DNA from: an uncultured Hymenobacter sp. | GTDB lineage: Bacteria > Bacteroidota > Bacteroidia > Cytophagales > Hymenobacteraceae | Length of the DNA: 64,000 nucleotides | Assembly (NCBI GenBank): GCA_913778455.1 | Contig: CAJYVK010000344.1 | Span: forward strand, 20,971-84,970 | Reading direction: 5' to 3' | Shown: positions 10,281 through 20,446 of the stretch, piece by piece | How the letters are laid out: the number at the start of each line of letters is the position of its first letter | How positions within the stretch are numbered: the stretch's first letter is position 1 | Made by a program: the position numbers and the translations under genes | The notes under the pieces: model-generated | The model's database searches: none | The model's input: the letters and a program-made list of their open reading frames with translations, nothing else | Told to the model about the DNA's origin: nothing

Positions 10281-10580
10281 ATGAAAGTGCAAATGCAATC
10301 GGTACATTTCGATGCCGACAAATCCCTGCTCGATTTCATTCAGCAACGCCTCAACAAACTGGAGCACTTCTACGACCGCGTAACGGACGGCGAAGTAATC
10401 CTGCGTCTTAACAACAAGGACGGCATTGCCAATAAAACGGTTGAAATCAAGCTGATGGTGCCGGGCAGCACCCTTTTCAGCCAGGAGGATGCCGCTTCTT
10501 TCGAAGCTGCCGCCGATGCTGCCGTAGAAGCCCTGAAGCGGCAGATTACGAAGTACAAGGAAAAATCCATGAGCCACTAG
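10281..10580 (+). CDS. hpf: Ribosome hibernation-promoting factor, HPF/YfiA family
   Basis: MKVQMQSVHFDADKSLLDFIQQRLNKLEHFYDRVTDGEVILRL, about 100 aa. Confidence 0.88.
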   Translation: MKVQMQSVHFDADKSLLDFIQQRLNKLEHFYDRVTDGEVILRLNNKDGIANKTVEIKLMVPGSTLFSQEDAASFEAAADAAVEALKRQITKYKEKSMSH

Positions 10581-10599
10581 GCTCTTCGCTATAAAGCAG

Positions 10600-10636
10600 A
10601 AAAAGCCCCGACTGCCAGGCAGCCGGGGCTTTTTTA
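10600..10636. terminator. Bidirectional terminator between hpf and metK
   Basis: aaaaagccccgactgccaggcagccggggctttttt. Confidence 0.75.
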
Positions 10637-10647
10637 TTAGTCGGTTC

Positions 10648-11910
10648 TTACAAGCCGAAAGCTTCTTTGATACGATCCACGTAATCGAGTTTTTCCCAGG
10701 TGAACGTCTCGAACGTTTTGTCGGTACCGTCGGGCATTGGCACGGTGACGGTGCCGGGCTGGCGGCCCATGTGGCCGTAGGCGGCCGTCGCCCCGAAAAT
10801 GGGGTTGCGCAGGCCTAGCCGCTCCACGATCGCGTAGGGACGCAGGTCGAACAGCTCATTTACCTTGGTGGCAATCTCGCCATCCGTCAGCGGCTGGCCG
10901 TTGGGGCCCAAGGCTTTGGTAGTGCCGTAGGTGGTCACGTACAAGCCCACGGGCTTGGCTACGCCGATGGCATAGGCCACTTGTACCAAGGCTTGCTCGG
11001 CTACGCCGGCGGCTACCAGGTTTTTGGCGATGTGGCGGGTAGCGTAGGCCGCCGAGCGATCTACCTTGCTGGAGTCCTTGCCCGAGAAGGCCCCGCCGCC
11101 GTGGGCACCCTTGCCGCCGTAGGTATCCACGATGATTTTCCGGCCCGTGAGACCCGAATCGCCGTGCGGGCCGCCGATAACGAACTTACCCGTGGGGTTG
11201 ATGTGGTGCTTGATGTCGGCCGTAAATAGCGCCTGCACGTCGGTGCTCAGCTTGGCCTTCACACGCGGAATGAGGATATTCACGATGTCCTCCTTGATGC
11301 GGGCCAGCATTACTTCCTCCGACTCGTCAAACTCATCGTGCTGGGTGCTGATCACTATGGTTTCGATAGCCTCGGGGTGGTGGTCGTCGGAGTAGCGAAT
11401 AGTCACCTGGCTCTTGGCATCGGGGCGCAGGTAGGTCATTTCCGTCCCCACTTTCCGAATGGTGGCCAACTCCAGCAATAGGCTGTGCGACAAGTCGAGG
11501 GCCAGCGGCATGTAGTTCTCCGTCTCGTTGGTAGCGTAGCCAAACATCATGCCCTGGTCGCCGGCACCCTGCTCCTCGGGAGCCTGGCGCACTACGCCCT
11601 GATTGATGTCGGGCGACTGCTCGTGCAGCCGGTTCATCACCTCGCAGGTGTCGGCATTGAAGAGGTATTCGGGCTTGTTATAGCCGATGCGGCGGATGGT
11701 GTCGCGGATAATGGCCTCGGCCTCCACGTGCGCGGTCGATTTTATTTCGCCGGCTACGAGTGCAAAATCCGTCGTGACGAGCGTTTCGCAGGCTACTTTA
11801 GCCGAGGGGTCCTGACGCAAATATTCGTCGAGGATGGCGTCGGAAATCTGGTCGGCAACTTTATCGGGGTGGCCTTCCGAAACCGATTCGGAAGTGAACA
11901 GATAGGGCAT
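10648..11910 (-). CDS. metK: S-adenosylmethionine synthetase
   Basis: MPYLFTSESVSEGHPDKVADQISDAILD; GAGDQGMMFGYA; GGGAFSGKDSSKVDRSAAY. Confidence 0.98.
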   Translation of the reverse strand: MPYLFTSESVSEGHPDKVADQISDAILDEYLRQDPSAKVACETLVTTDFALVAGEIKSTAHVEAEAIIRDTIRRIGYNKPEYLFNADTCEVMNRLHEQSPDINQGVVRQAPEEQGAGDQGMMFGYATNETENYMPLALDLSHSLLLELATIRKVGTEMTYLRPDAKSQVTIRYSDDHHPEAIETIVISTQHDEFDESEEVMLARIKEDIVNILIPRVKAKLSTDVQALFTADIKHHINPTGKFVIGGPHGDSGLTGRKIIVDTYGGKGAHGGGAFSGKDSSKVDRSAAYATRHIAKNLVAAGVAEQALVQVAYAIGVAKPVGLYVTTYGTTKALGPNGQPLTDGEIATKVNELFDLRPYAIVERLGLRNPIFGATAAYGHMGRQPGTVTVPMPDGTDKTFETFTWEKLDYVDRIKEAFGL

Positions 11911-12021
11911 GGCGGGAAATTAGCAAACAAATGCGCCCGCCGCGCCGGTCAGGGGCGCGGGCGGGCGGGGTGTAAAACTACTCATTAAATCCTGAGCGGG
12001 CACGCTTTGGCCGTGCAAAGG

Positions 12022-13230
12022 CTAGCCCAGAGCCGGCGGCAAAACCTTTTCGCACACCAGCACGACGAGCCGGCCGCGGAGGTCGGTAGTGGCAAACAAG
12101 TATAAGTCGCCACCTTCCCGAATGCCCGTGCGCCGCCGAAAATCAGCCACCGACTCGGGAAAATTACGGGTCGTGACGTGCGCCCGGCCCTCCGGCCCCA
12201 GGAATTTCTTGAGGCTCGGCCCGTCGGCTTTCTCCGTGGCCAGGATGCGGAAGATGCGGCCCGGAAAATCAGCCCGCAGCTCCTGATTAGTGTATAAATG
12301 ACTGTGTTGTTGTAGCTTCAGTAGCTCAAACGCCGTGCCGATGCTCTTGAAAGCCCCCGCCTTCAGAATGGCGGCGTTGGGCTCGTAGAGGTACTGCTGG
12401 GCCTCAGCGTAGCGGGGTACGGCGCGGGCCTCGCGGGCGCGGTTCATCCGGAAGTCCTGCTGGGAGCCGTCGCGGCGCAAGTTCACGGCCAAGCGCTCGG
12501 GGTCAACGGCCGGCTCTTCGCCTAGCTCATACAGCACCTCTTTTACCTCGTTGTCCACGGCAATTACCCATAAGCGTCGCACGTGCTTCAACTCCTGAAT
12601 GGCTAGCTCGATGTCGAGCATGGGCGAGGTTTTAAGCAAAATGCGCGGCGCGTGGCGTAGCAGCAGCGGCAGCAGGCGCGGCACGTCGGGCTCGCAGTCG
12701 GCCAGCCGGAAGGTCTTACCACCGCGCTGGTCGCGCCGGGCGGGGTCTAGGAACAGCCAATCGAACTGCTGCCCGCTGCTTTTCAAAAAAGCCGCTGCGT
12801 CGGCGGCGTGGGTCGTCACGTTGGTAATGCCCAGCTGGCCCAGGTTGTAGGCCACCACGGCGGCTAGCTCCGCATTGCGCTCCACATAATCGACGTGCTC
12901 GACCACGGCGGCAAAGTGCGCGGCGTCGGCCCCGAAGCCCCCGGTGAGATCGGCCAGCCGGCTGGCCCCGGCCACCAGCGCGGCCTTGTAAGTAGCCGTC
13001 TGCTCCGAGGAAGCCTGCTCGACGGATAGCGCCGGCGGAAAAATCAGCTCTTGGTTGTCGGCCCAGGTGGGCAGCTTCACGCGGGCTTTCTGGCGGGCCT
13101 GAATCTGGCGCACCAACTCGGGTACGGGTAGGTGCGGGTGGCGGCGCGCCTGCAAGGCCAGGTGGGCTGGGTCGTCGTGCAAGTGGGCGGCCACGTAGCG
13201 CCGGGCCGCCTCGGGTAAGGGAAACTCCAT
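12022..13230 (-). CDS. Class I SAM-dependent methyltransferase, THUMP-like C-terminal domain
   Basis: LADLTGGFGADAAHFA, DWLFLDPARRDQRGGKTFRLADCEPD motifs. Confidence 0.8.
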   Translation of the reverse strand: MEFPLPEAARRYVAAHLHDDPAHLALQARRHPHLPVPELVRQIQARQKARVKLPTWADNQELIFPPALSVEQASSEQTATYKAALVAGASRLADLTGGFGADAAHFAAVVEHVDYVERNAELAAVVAYNLGQLGITNVTTHAADAAAFLKSSGQQFDWLFLDPARRDQRGGKTFRLADCEPDVPRLLPLLLRHAPRILLKTSPMLDIELAIQELKHVRRLWVIAVDNEVKEVLYELGEEPAVDPERLAVNLRRDGSQQDFRMNRAREARAVPRYAEAQQYLYEPNAAILKAGAFKSIGTAFELLKLQQHSHLYTNQELRADFPGRIFRILATEKADGPSLKKFLGPEGRAHVTTRNFPESVADFRRRTGIREGGDLYLFATTDLRGRLVVLVCEKVLPPALG

Positions 13231-13322
13231 TGTGCAGCTACTAACGCAAAAACTGGCCGGCTGGTGCAGTGCCAGCCCGGCCAGTCAGGGGTTAGGGGGT
13301 GAAATATAGTGGAAGCCAGCGC

Positions 13323-13943
13323 CTAAAGCTGCCAGCGAAGCGCCAGTACCGGGTGGCCGCTCGGGACCGCCAGGCCCAGGCCCGAGGGGCGCAGCCGGGG
13401 CCACAGCGTCCCGTGCGCACCGGGAGCGTTGGTGTTGTAGCTATCCACGGCCTGCTTGAGGTATTCGTTGGTATTTCGGTTGATGAAGATACTGCCGACC
13501 AGGCTGGCTACTGCGATGCCCCCCGCGGCTATTTGCGTGCCGTTGGTATACTGCGCATCGCCGTGCCCGAATACCTGCGAGGCATACAGGCCCAGCGCGC
13601 CCAGCAGCACGGCTTTATCGACGAGGTAAAGCGTCTTCTGGCGCTTGTAGTCGTTCAGCGAGCTAAGGGCTTCGGCGTCGCCGGCGAGGTAGGGCCGCAG
13701 CCCGCCGCCGAAAAAGCCCGCGCTCTTGTAGTTGTCCTCCCCCGTTTTGCCGGGCGGCAGGAAATAGAAGTTTTGCTGAACGCCACTCTGACCCCGCTCC
13801 AGGTCCTCGGGCGAGAGGCGAATGGTCGTTGGCGGGGCTTGTTGGGCAGCCACCGAGTGGGCGCTCAGGCTAAGGCCAGCGGCTACCGAGGCGGCTGCGA
13901 GCCAGCTTATTACTCGGCCGGAAAAAGGAGGAGAAAAGGTCAT
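13323..13943 (-). CDS. Secreted/membrane hypothetical protein
   Basis: Signal-peptide-like N-terminus MTFSPPFSGRVISWLAAASVAAGLSLSAHSVAAQQA; start trimmed from the 667-aa ORF, whose upstream part is antisense to ahcY. Confidence 0.65.
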   Translation of the reverse strand: MTFSPPFSGRVISWLAAASVAAGLSLSAHSVAAQQAPPTTIRLSPEDLERGQSGVQQNFYFLPPGKTGEDNYKSAGFFGGGLRPYLAGDAEALSSLNDYKRQKTLYLVDKAVLLGALGLYASQVFGHGDAQYTNGTQIAAGGIAVASLVGSIFINRNTNEYLKQAVDSYNTNAPGAHGTLWPRLRPSGLGLAVPSGHPVLALRWQL

Positions 13944-13995
13944 GCCCAGCAAAGATAGCCTACGGGCGCATCGGCCCCGCACTCCAACAATGCCG

Positions 13996-14003
13996 TATCT
14001 TTG
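13996..14003 (+). promoter_or_regulatory. -7 element upstream of ahcY
   Basis: tatctttg (TAnnTTTG), about 37 bp before the ATG. Confidence 0.55.
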
Positions 14004-14039
14004 CGGTTGGATAACACGACCTTTCATTTGCCAAGTATC

Positions 14040-15359
14040 ATGGTAGAGACTAAGCCCACGACCTACGTCCCTTATAAAGTAAAAGACCTGAGCCTGGCCG
14101 AGTGGGGCCGCAAGGAAATTCGCCTGGCCGAGGCCGAAATGCCGGGCCTGATGAGCCTGCGTGCCGAATTCGGCCCCAGCAAGCCGCTCCAGGGGGCGCG
14201 CATTGCCGGCTGCCTGCACATGACCATCCAAACGGCCGTGCTCATCGAAACGCTCATCGAGCTGGGAGCCGACGTAACGTGGTCGTCGTGCAACATCTTC
14301 TCGACCCAGGACCACGCCGCCGCCGCCATCGCCGCCGCTGGCATCCCGGTTTACGCCTGGAAGGGCATGAACGAGGAGGAGTTCAACTGGTGCATCGAGC
14401 AAACGCTGTGGTTTGGCGAGGAGCGCCAGCCGCTCAACATGATTCTCGACGACGGCGGTGACCTCACCAACATGGTGCTCGACCAGTTCCCCGAGCTGGC
14501 CGCTGGCATCAAAGGCTGCTCGGAAGAAACCACGACCGGCGTGCTGCGCCTCATCGAGCGTGTGAAAAATGGCTCGCTGCCCTTCCCTGCCTTCAATATC
14601 AACGACTCGGTAACCAAGTCGAAGTTTGACAACAAGTACGGCTGCAAAGAATCGGCCGTGGACGCCATCCGCCGGGCTACCGACGTAATGATGGCCGGTA
14701 AAGTGGCCGTGGTAGCCGGTTACGGCGATGTGGGCAAAGGCACTGCCGCCAGCCTGCGCGGTGCTGGCGCCCGCGTTATCGTGACGGAAATCGACCCCAT
14801 CTGCGCCCTGCAAGCGGCTATGGACAGCTACGAGGTGAAGAAGATGGAGAACGCCATCCCCCGCGCCGATATCGTGATTACCACCACCGGTAACTGCGAC
14901 ATCATCCGCGAAGAGCACTTCCGGGCGCTCAAGGATAAGGCTATTGTCTGCAACATCGGCCACTTCGATGATGAAATCGACATGGCGTGGCTCAATAAAA
15001 ACTACGGCCACACCAAAGACACGGTGAAGCCGCAGGTGGATATCTACAACATTGACGGCAAAGAGGTGATCATTTTGGCCGAAGGCCGCTTGGTAAACCT
15101 GGGCTGCGCCACCGGCCACCCCTCGTTCGTGATGTCGAACTCGTTCACCAACCAAACGCTGGCCCAGCTGGAGCTGTGGGCGCACGCCGACAAGTACGAA
15201 AACCAGGTGTACACCCTGCCCAAGCACCTCGACGAGAAGGTAGCCCGCCTCCACCTCGCCAAAATCGGTGTGGAGCTCGACGAACTCACGCCTAAGCAGG
15301 CCGATTACATCAAAGTGCCGGTACAAGGCCCGTTCAAGTCGGACCTGTACCGCTACTAG
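14040..15359 (+). CDS. ahcY: Adenosylhomocysteinase
   Basis: [68 protein letters not shown]. Confidence 0.97.
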   Translation: MVETKPTTYVPYKVKDLSLAEWGRKEIRLAEAEMPGLMSLRAEFGPSKPLQGARIAGCLHMTIQTAVLIETLIELGADVTWSSCNIFSTQDHAAAAIAAAGIPVYAWKGMNEEEFNWCIEQTLWFGEERQPLNMILDDGGDLTNMVLDQFPELAAGIKGCSEETTTGVLRLIERVKNGSLPFPAFNINDSVTKSKFDNKYGCKESAVDAIRRATDVMMAGKVAVVAGYGDVGKGTAASLRGAGARVIVTEIDPICALQAAMDSYEVKKMENAIPRADIVITTTGNCDIIREEHFRALKDKAIVCNIGHFDDEIDMAWLNKNYGHTKDTVKPQVDIYNIDGKEVIILAEGRLVNLGCATGHPSFVMSNSFTNQTLAQLELWAHADKYENQVYTLPKHLDEKVARLHLAKIGVELDELTPKQADYIKVPVQGPFKSDLYRY

Positions 15360-15427
15360 ACCGCAGATTCAACGGATTTAACGGATTGCGCAGATACGCC
15401 CGCCAGCCTGCGGCGGCGGGCTGACTA
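15358..15427 (+). repeat. Left arm of a perfect 70-bp inverted repeat
   Basis: agaccgcagattcaacggatttaacggattgcgcagatacgcccgccagcctgcggcggcgggctgacta; base-for-base reverse complement of 15488-15557. Confidence 0.97.
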
Positions 15428-15436
15428 TCTGAACAC

Positions 15437-15468
15437 AAAAAAGGCTACCCAATCGGGTAGCCTTTTTT
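15437..15468. terminator. Bidirectional terminator at the centre of the inverted repeat
   Basis: aaaaaaggctacccaatcgggtagcctttttt. Confidence 0.85.
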
Positions 15469-15487
15469 GCTGATTATCGCATCCAAT

Positions 15488-15557
15488 TAGTCAGCCCGCC
15501 GCCGCAGGCTGGCGGGCGTATCTGCGCAATCCGTTAAATCCGTTGAATCTGCGGTCT
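15488..15557 (-). repeat. Right arm of the perfect 70-bp inverted repeat
   Basis: Reverse complement of 15358-15427; also encodes the last seven residues of the downstream flavin-dependent protein. Confidence 0.97.
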
Positions 15558-16559
15558 TACTTGTTGGCCAAATAGCTCCGTGGAGCGTAAGACGGCTTCG
15601 TGGGGCATGCCTTCGAGCATGAGCTGGCCGATGAAGCGCGTGTTGCCAAACAGTCGGCTGAGGTAAATCAGCTTGTCGATAATCTGCTGCGGTGTACCCA
15701 CGAACAGCGGTCCTTCCGGTCCACAGAGATAGTCGAACTGCTGGCGCGTCATGGGGCGCCAGCCGCGCTCACGGCCGATGCGATTCATGGTAAGCGAGTA
15801 AGCTGGGAAAAACTCGTCGGCAGCCTGTTTGGCAGTTTCCGCCAAGTGGAAGTGGCAGTTGATGCACAGCGGCAGCGCCGCCGCATTGTGCCCGGCCTGC
15901 TGAGCGGCCTGGCGGAAGATGTCGGCAAATCCCACGTACTGCGCCGGAGCACCGCCCAGAATAGCAATGGTTAACCCCAGGCCAAGCGAGCCCGCCCGTG
16001 CTGCCGAGGCCGGCGTACCGCCCACCCCAATCCAGATGGGCAGCTTGGGCTGCACTGGGCGTGGGTACACGCCCCGGCCCGCGATGGCTGGCCGGTGCTT
16101 ACCCTTCCAGGTGACGACCTCGTTATCGTTGAGGGTAAGCAGCAGCCCGAGCTTTTCGGCGTACAGCTCATCGTAGTCGTTCAGGTTTTGCCCAAACAGC
16201 GGAAACGACTCCGTAAATGACCCGCGCCCGGCGATAATCTCGGCCCGCCCGTTCGAAAGCAAGTCTAGCGTGGCGAAATTCTGAAACGTCCGCACCGGGT
16301 CGGTCGAGCTCAATACCGTAACCGCGCTGGTGAGCCGCAGCCGTTGGGTAACGGCCGCCACGGCCCCCAGTACTACTTCGGGCGCCGATACCACGTAGTC
16401 GGCCCGGTGGTGCTCACCAATGGCTAACACGTCGAGCCCGACCTCGTCAGCGCGGCGGCCCAAAGCCACGAGTTCCTGCGTGCGCTGGGCCGCGGCGCGA
16501 TCGCCGCCGGCTACGTGGGCGGGGGCGACTTCCCCAAATGAGCTGATTCCTAATTCCAT
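15534..16559 (-). CDS. LLM-class flavin-dependent oxidoreductase (bacterial luciferase-like)
   Basis: LDVLAIGEHHRADYVVSAPEVVLGAVAAVTQRLRLTSAVTVLSSTDPVRTFQNFATLD; RAEIIAGRGSF. Confidence 0.9.
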   Translation of the reverse strand: MELGISSFGEVAPAHVAGGDRAAAQRTQELVALGRRADEVGLDVLAIGEHHRADYVVSAPEVVLGAVAAVTQRLRLTSAVTVLSSTDPVRTFQNFATLDLLSNGRAEIIAGRGSFTESFPLFGQNLNDYDELYAEKLGLLLTLNDNEVVTWKGKHRPAIAGRGVYPRPVQPKLPIWIGVGGTPASAARAGSLGLGLTIAILGGAPAQYVGFADIFRQAAQQAGHNAAALPLCINCHFHLAETAKQAADEFFPAYSLTMNRIGRERGWRPMTRQQFDYLCGPEGPLFVGTPQQIIDKLIYLSRLFGNTRFIGQLMLEGMPHEAVLRSTELFGQQVRPQIQRI

Positions 16560-16635
16560 AAATCGTGAGTTGAGTCGGTGCTAATCGGGCTGCAAAGGTA
16601 AGCATGCGGTGCTCAATTAATGTACCAACATCAAT

Positions 16636-17505
16636 TTAATCCAGGAAGTTTGTCTTGGTCAATTGCTCGCTGATTTTCCAGAGCCGCTTGTTGTTGGCCG
16701 GCGTGTTGAAGCTACTCTTCACCGGCTCTGGCTTTTTCTTGCTGAAAAAGCCTCCACTCACGTTTGCCACGCTGGGGTCAGTAGCTAGAAAAAGGCTGGT
16801 TTGTGCGCCCTTCTCGGGCGAGATCATAAAGGGTCGGGCTAGGCCGAGTGCAAACCCAACGAAACCGCCCGTCTGCTGGCCGTAGCCGGTAGCTACCGCG
16901 CCGGGGTGCAGGCAGTTGGTAGTCACGTTGGTAATGCCGTGCGCCCGCAGGCGCTGAGCCAGCTCCTGGGTGAACATAATGTTCCAGAGCTTAGTGTTGC
17001 CGTATTCCCACACCGGGCTGTACTCGCGCTCCGACTGCAAGTCATCGAGCGTGGGCTTGCTGAAGCGATAAGCCATCGACGCCACGTTGACGATGCGAGC
17101 CGCCGGGCTTTTTTGCAGCAGGTCGAGTAGGAGGCTGGTCAACAAAAAAGGCCCCAGGTGGTTGGTGGCCAGCGTCATCTCGTAACCGTCGGCCGAAAGC
17201 TCGCGCTCAGCTCCAAACATCAGGCCGGCGTTATTGACCAGCACGTCGAGCCGGGGGTATTTATCGTGCAGCTGGGCCGCTACGTCGCGCACCTGCTGCA
17301 TTACCGAAAGGTCAGCCAGCACGACATCAACCTGCTGATTACCCGTCGTGGCGATGATTTCCTGCCGCGTGCGCTCGGCCTTCTGGCGGTTGCGGGCCAG
17401 AATGATGACGTGCGCACCCTGCCGGGCCAGTTCGCGGGCCGTGACTTCACCGATACCCGACGTGGCGCCGGTCACGAGAATTAGTTTACCTTGTATGTCA
17501 GCCAT
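16636..17505 (-). CDS. SDR family oxidoreductase
   Basis: ILVTGATSGIGEVTARELARQGAHV; LVNNAG. Confidence 0.92.
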   Translation of the reverse strand: MADIQGKLILVTGATSGIGEVTARELARQGAHVIILARNRQKAERTRQEIIATTGNQQVDVVLADLSVMQQVRDVAAQLHDKYPRLDVLVNNAGLMFGAERELSADGYEMTLATNHLGPFLLTSLLLDLLQKSPAARIVNVASMAYRFSKPTLDDLQSEREYSPVWEYGNTKLWNIMFTQELAQRLRAHGITNVTTNCLHPGAVATGYGQQTGGFVGFALGLARPFMISPEKGAQTSLFLATDPSVANVSGGFFSKKKPEPVKSSFNTPANNKRLWKISEQLTKTNFLD

Positions 17506-17564
17506 TAGGAAAGGGGAAATAAACGCGGCTATACGCAGATTCGCCCTGAATGATAGCCCGCTGG

Positions 17565-18368
17565 CTAGCGGCGTGACGCTGATTTAGGCTTTGGCAGAGC
17601 TGCCAGATAAGGTAGCACGTAGCGGTTAGCCGGAAAAAGCTTCAGTGTGCGTTGGCCATAGTAGCGGCACAAGGCTGGTCGGTGTAATTCATAAAAAGCC
17701 TCCGTGAGATAACCCAGCGCCTGTTCCAGCAGCAACGGATGACTGGTATACAGGTCGCCGCTGCTGGCTAGGGATTGCTCGATGCACAAAGCGGCGACTT
17801 CCCACTGCCCTTGGTCGAGGCACAGGGTGCCAAACTTCCAGTAAGACTCCGTAAACCAGCAATCAACGGCTAGCTCAGTAGGTGCGCTCTTGTATTGCGC
17901 GTCTAGCAATCGAAACAAGGCTAGGTAGGCGGTGTAGCTCTGCGGCTTTGTTTCCTGTATCTGGTATAAAGCTCTCGCGTAAGCGTTAAGTAAGAAGGCG
18001 TTATCAGGTTCTTTGGCGATAGCTTCGCGCAGTAAGCCGGCCGCCTCCGAGAAACGACCGGCATCGTAGGCTGCCTCAGATGCGGCTAGGTCGGTGCCGT
18101 AGTACGCCGACCGGATAGCCGGCATGGGCTGGGTGTGCGCCACCACCATGCCCTGATTAATGACCGTGCCCGGTGCCAGCGAATCGATGGCGCTATCGGT
18201 ATGCAGCAGTGTGAGGTACTGAACCCGCTGTGGCAAAGCACAATCTGGCCCTCGAAAACAATATCCGTCCAATTGCACACCCCGGGCCGATTTGATAGCC
18301 GTTTGCCCAAAAGAGAAGAGCGGAAGCAGCTCTAGAGTAGTCAATAAGAATAGAATGCTGCGCAGCAT
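17565..18368 (-). CDS. Hypothetical secreted protein with TPR-like segment
   Basis: Signal-like N-terminus; SEAAGLLREAIAKEPDNAFLLNAYARALYQI. Confidence 0.65.
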   Translation of the reverse strand: MLRSILFLLTTLELLPLFSFGQTAIKSARGVQLDGYCFRGPDCALPQRVQYLTLLHTDSAIDSLAPGTVINQGMVVAHTQPMPAIRSAYYGTDLAASEAAYDAGRFSEAAGLLREAIAKEPDNAFLLNAYARALYQIQETKPQSYTAYLALFRLLDAQYKSAPTELAVDCWFTESYWKFGTLCLDQGQWEVAALCIEQSLASSGDLYTSHPLLLEQALGYLTEAFYELHRPALCRYYGQRTLKLFPANRYVLPYLAALPKPKSASRR

Positions 18369-18440
18369 GTGACAGTAGCGTTTAGGTGAACAAAAAAGCG
18401 CGGCGAAAGCTACGCTACGTCTGCTTCTGTAGCCCTAATC

Positions 18441-18448
18441 TACTTTTG
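18441..18448 (+). promoter_or_regulatory. -7 element upstream of the glycosyltransferase gene
   Basis: tacttttg (TAnnTTTG), about 43 bp before the ATG. Confidence 0.5.
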
Positions 18449-18490
18449 CACTACTCCTAGCCAGTCCTAGCCAGCCGCTTTTATTTCAGA

Positions 18491-19258
18491 ATGGTCCTGC
18501 TCTCCGTCGTCATTATCACCTTTAATGAGGAGGCCAACATTGCCCGCTGCCTCCAGGCGCTGGGCGACGTGGCCGACGAGATACTAGTAGTCGATTCCTT
18601 CTCCGCCGACAACACGGTAGCCATCTGCCAGGCGCACGGCGCCCGGGTGGTGCAAAACGCCTTCGCTGGCTACGTCGAGCAAAAAAACTTCGCCACCGAC
18701 CAGGCCCGCTTCGACCATGTGTTGCAGCTCGATGCCGACGAAGTCCTTACCGACGAGCTGCGTCGGAGTATCCAGCAGGTGAAAGCCAACTGGCAGCACG
18801 CCGCTTACGCGCTGGCCCGCCTCACCAATTACTGCGGCACCTGGGTGCGCCACGGCGGCTGGTACCCCGACCGCAAGCTGCGCCTCTACGACCGCCGCCT
18901 GGGCCGCTGGGAGGGCCTGCTGTTGCACGAGCACTACGAGGTGCAGCCCGGCCAGACTACCGGCCAGCTCGCTGGCGATGCCCTGCACTACTCGTATCAC
19001 TCCATTGCCCAGCACATCAGTCAACTCAATAAATTCACGAGCATTACCGCCCAGGAGCGGGCGTTGAAGGGTAAAACGCGGGTGACAGTTTTCCATCTGG
19101 TCGTGAAGCCCCTGTGGAAGTTCGTGCACGGCTACGTGTTCCGGCTGGGCTTTTTGGATGGCTTCGCTGGCCTGAGCATCGCCGCCATCTCCGCTGCCGG
19201 CGTCTTTCTGAAATTCGCCAAGCTCAAAACCGGCACCCAAAACGCGCCCACTGCATGA
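18491..19258 (+). CDS. Glycosyltransferase family 2 (WaaE/KdtX-like)
   Basis: LSVVIITFNEEANIARCLQALGDVADEILVVDSFSADNTV; VLQLDADEVLT. Confidence 0.9.
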   Translation: MVLLSVVIITFNEEANIARCLQALGDVADEILVVDSFSADNTVAICQAHGARVVQNAFAGYVEQKNFATDQARFDHVLQLDADEVLTDELRRSIQQVKANWQHAAYALARLTNYCGTWVRHGGWYPDRKLRLYDRRLGRWEGLLLHEHYEVQPGQTTGQLAGDALHYSYHSIAQHISQLNKFTSITAQERALKGKTRVTVFHLVVKPLWKFVHGYVFRLGFLDGFAGLSIAAISAAGVFLKFAKLKTGTQNAPTA

Positions 19259-20286
19259 GCCAGCCTACCTTCCTCGTTTCCCGCACCGATGCCATCGGCG
19301 ACGTAGTGCTTACGCTGCCCGTGGCGGGCTGGCTCAAGCAGCAGCACCCGGGCTGCCGGGTGGTGCTCATTGGGCGGCGCTACACCGCCGCCGTGGCCGC
19401 CGCCTGCCCCTGGGTCGATGAGTTTTTGGAGTACGACGAAAAGCAACCCGCTTTCCTGCTGGCCCAGCTGCGTAGCTACGCGGCGGCGGCTATCGTCCAC
19501 GTTTTCCCCAATAAGCTGCTGGCCCGCCTGGCTAAGGAGGCGAAGATTCCGGTGCGCATTGGTACCCGCAACCGGCTGTTTCATTGGCTTACCTGCAACC
19601 GGCTCGTGGCCCTCAGTCGTCGTCACTCGCCCCTGCACGAGGCGCAGCTCAACTTGCAGCTGCTCGCCCCGCTGGGCTACCGCCAGCCGCTGGCACTGCC
19701 CGAGGTGGCCCCCCTGGTGCGTCTGCAAGCGGCCGGGCCGCTCCGGGCGGAGTTTCAGCAATTACTGGCGGTGCGCCAGCCGGGCCAACTCAATGTCGTG
19801 CTGCACCCGCGCAGCCGGGGCAGCGCCCGTGAGTGGGGCTCGGCGCACTTTGGTCAGCTAGCTCAACTGCTACACGCGGCGGGCCACCGGGTATTCATCA
19901 GCGGTACGGCGGCGGAAGGGGAGGAGCTAGCTGACTGGCTTCGGGAGAATGCCGCCTTCATCGCTGCTGACCTCACCGGCCAGTTGGAGCTGCCCGAGTT
20001 CATCGCTTTCATCGCTGCGGCCGACGGGCTAGTGGCTGGTAGTACCGGTCCGCTGCACCTTGCCGCCGCGCTGGGCCGCCACGCGCTGGGGTTGTACCCG
20101 CCCATCCGGCCCATGCATCCCGGCCGCTGGGCACCGCTGGGCACGCACGCTGAGTACCTGGTTTTCGACCGGCCCGACTGCCAGGATTGTCGCGCTCAGC
20201 CCGCCGCCTGCACCTGCATCAAGGCCATCGCGGCGGCCGAAGTAGCCGCCCGCATAGCCCGCTGGCAGCCACTTGAGGCAACCTAG
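19255..20286 (+). CDS. Glycosyltransferase family 9 (heptosyltransferase-like)
   Basis: MSQPTFLVSRTDAIGDVVLTLPVAGWLKQQHPGC; GLVAGSTGPLHLAAALG; ATGA overlap with the upstream gene. Confidence 0.9.
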   Translation: MSQPTFLVSRTDAIGDVVLTLPVAGWLKQQHPGCRVVLIGRRYTAAVAAACPWVDEFLEYDEKQPAFLLAQLRSYAAAAIVHVFPNKLLARLAKEAKIPVRIGTRNRLFHWLTCNRLVALSRRHSPLHEAQLNLQLLAPLGYRQPLALPEVAPLVRLQAAGPLRAEFQQLLAVRQPGQLNVVLHPRSRGSAREWGSAHFGQLAQLLHAAGHRVFISGTAAEGEELADWLRENAAFIAADLTGQLELPEFIAFIAAADGLVAGSTGPLHLAAALGRHALGLYPPIRPMHPGRWAPLGTHAEYLVFDRPDCQDCRAQPAACTCIKAIAAAEVAARIARWQPLEAT

Positions 20287-20398
20287 CAGGCCCCCGCTAC
20301 CGTACGTACGGTTCACGAAGCATTGGCTGACCCGCGAAAAAGTTCCCGTAAGCGCGTTATCTGCGTGCTAAACAAGCAAATTCGCTGGCCGCCGGTCT

Positions 20399-20406
20399 TA
20401 CTTTTG
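20399..20406 (+). promoter_or_regulatory. -7 element upstream of the ECF sigma gene
   Basis: tacttttg (TAnnTTTG). Confidence 0.5.
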
Positions 20407-20446
20407 CCCGGCTCCCGACTTTATTACCTGCCCTACCTACCCTATT

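Noticed and set aside
13944-15326. N-terminal two thirds of the 667-aa minus ORF (13323-15326)
   Set aside because: Antisense to ahcY; the real gene is taken to start at 13943, where a signal peptide begins.
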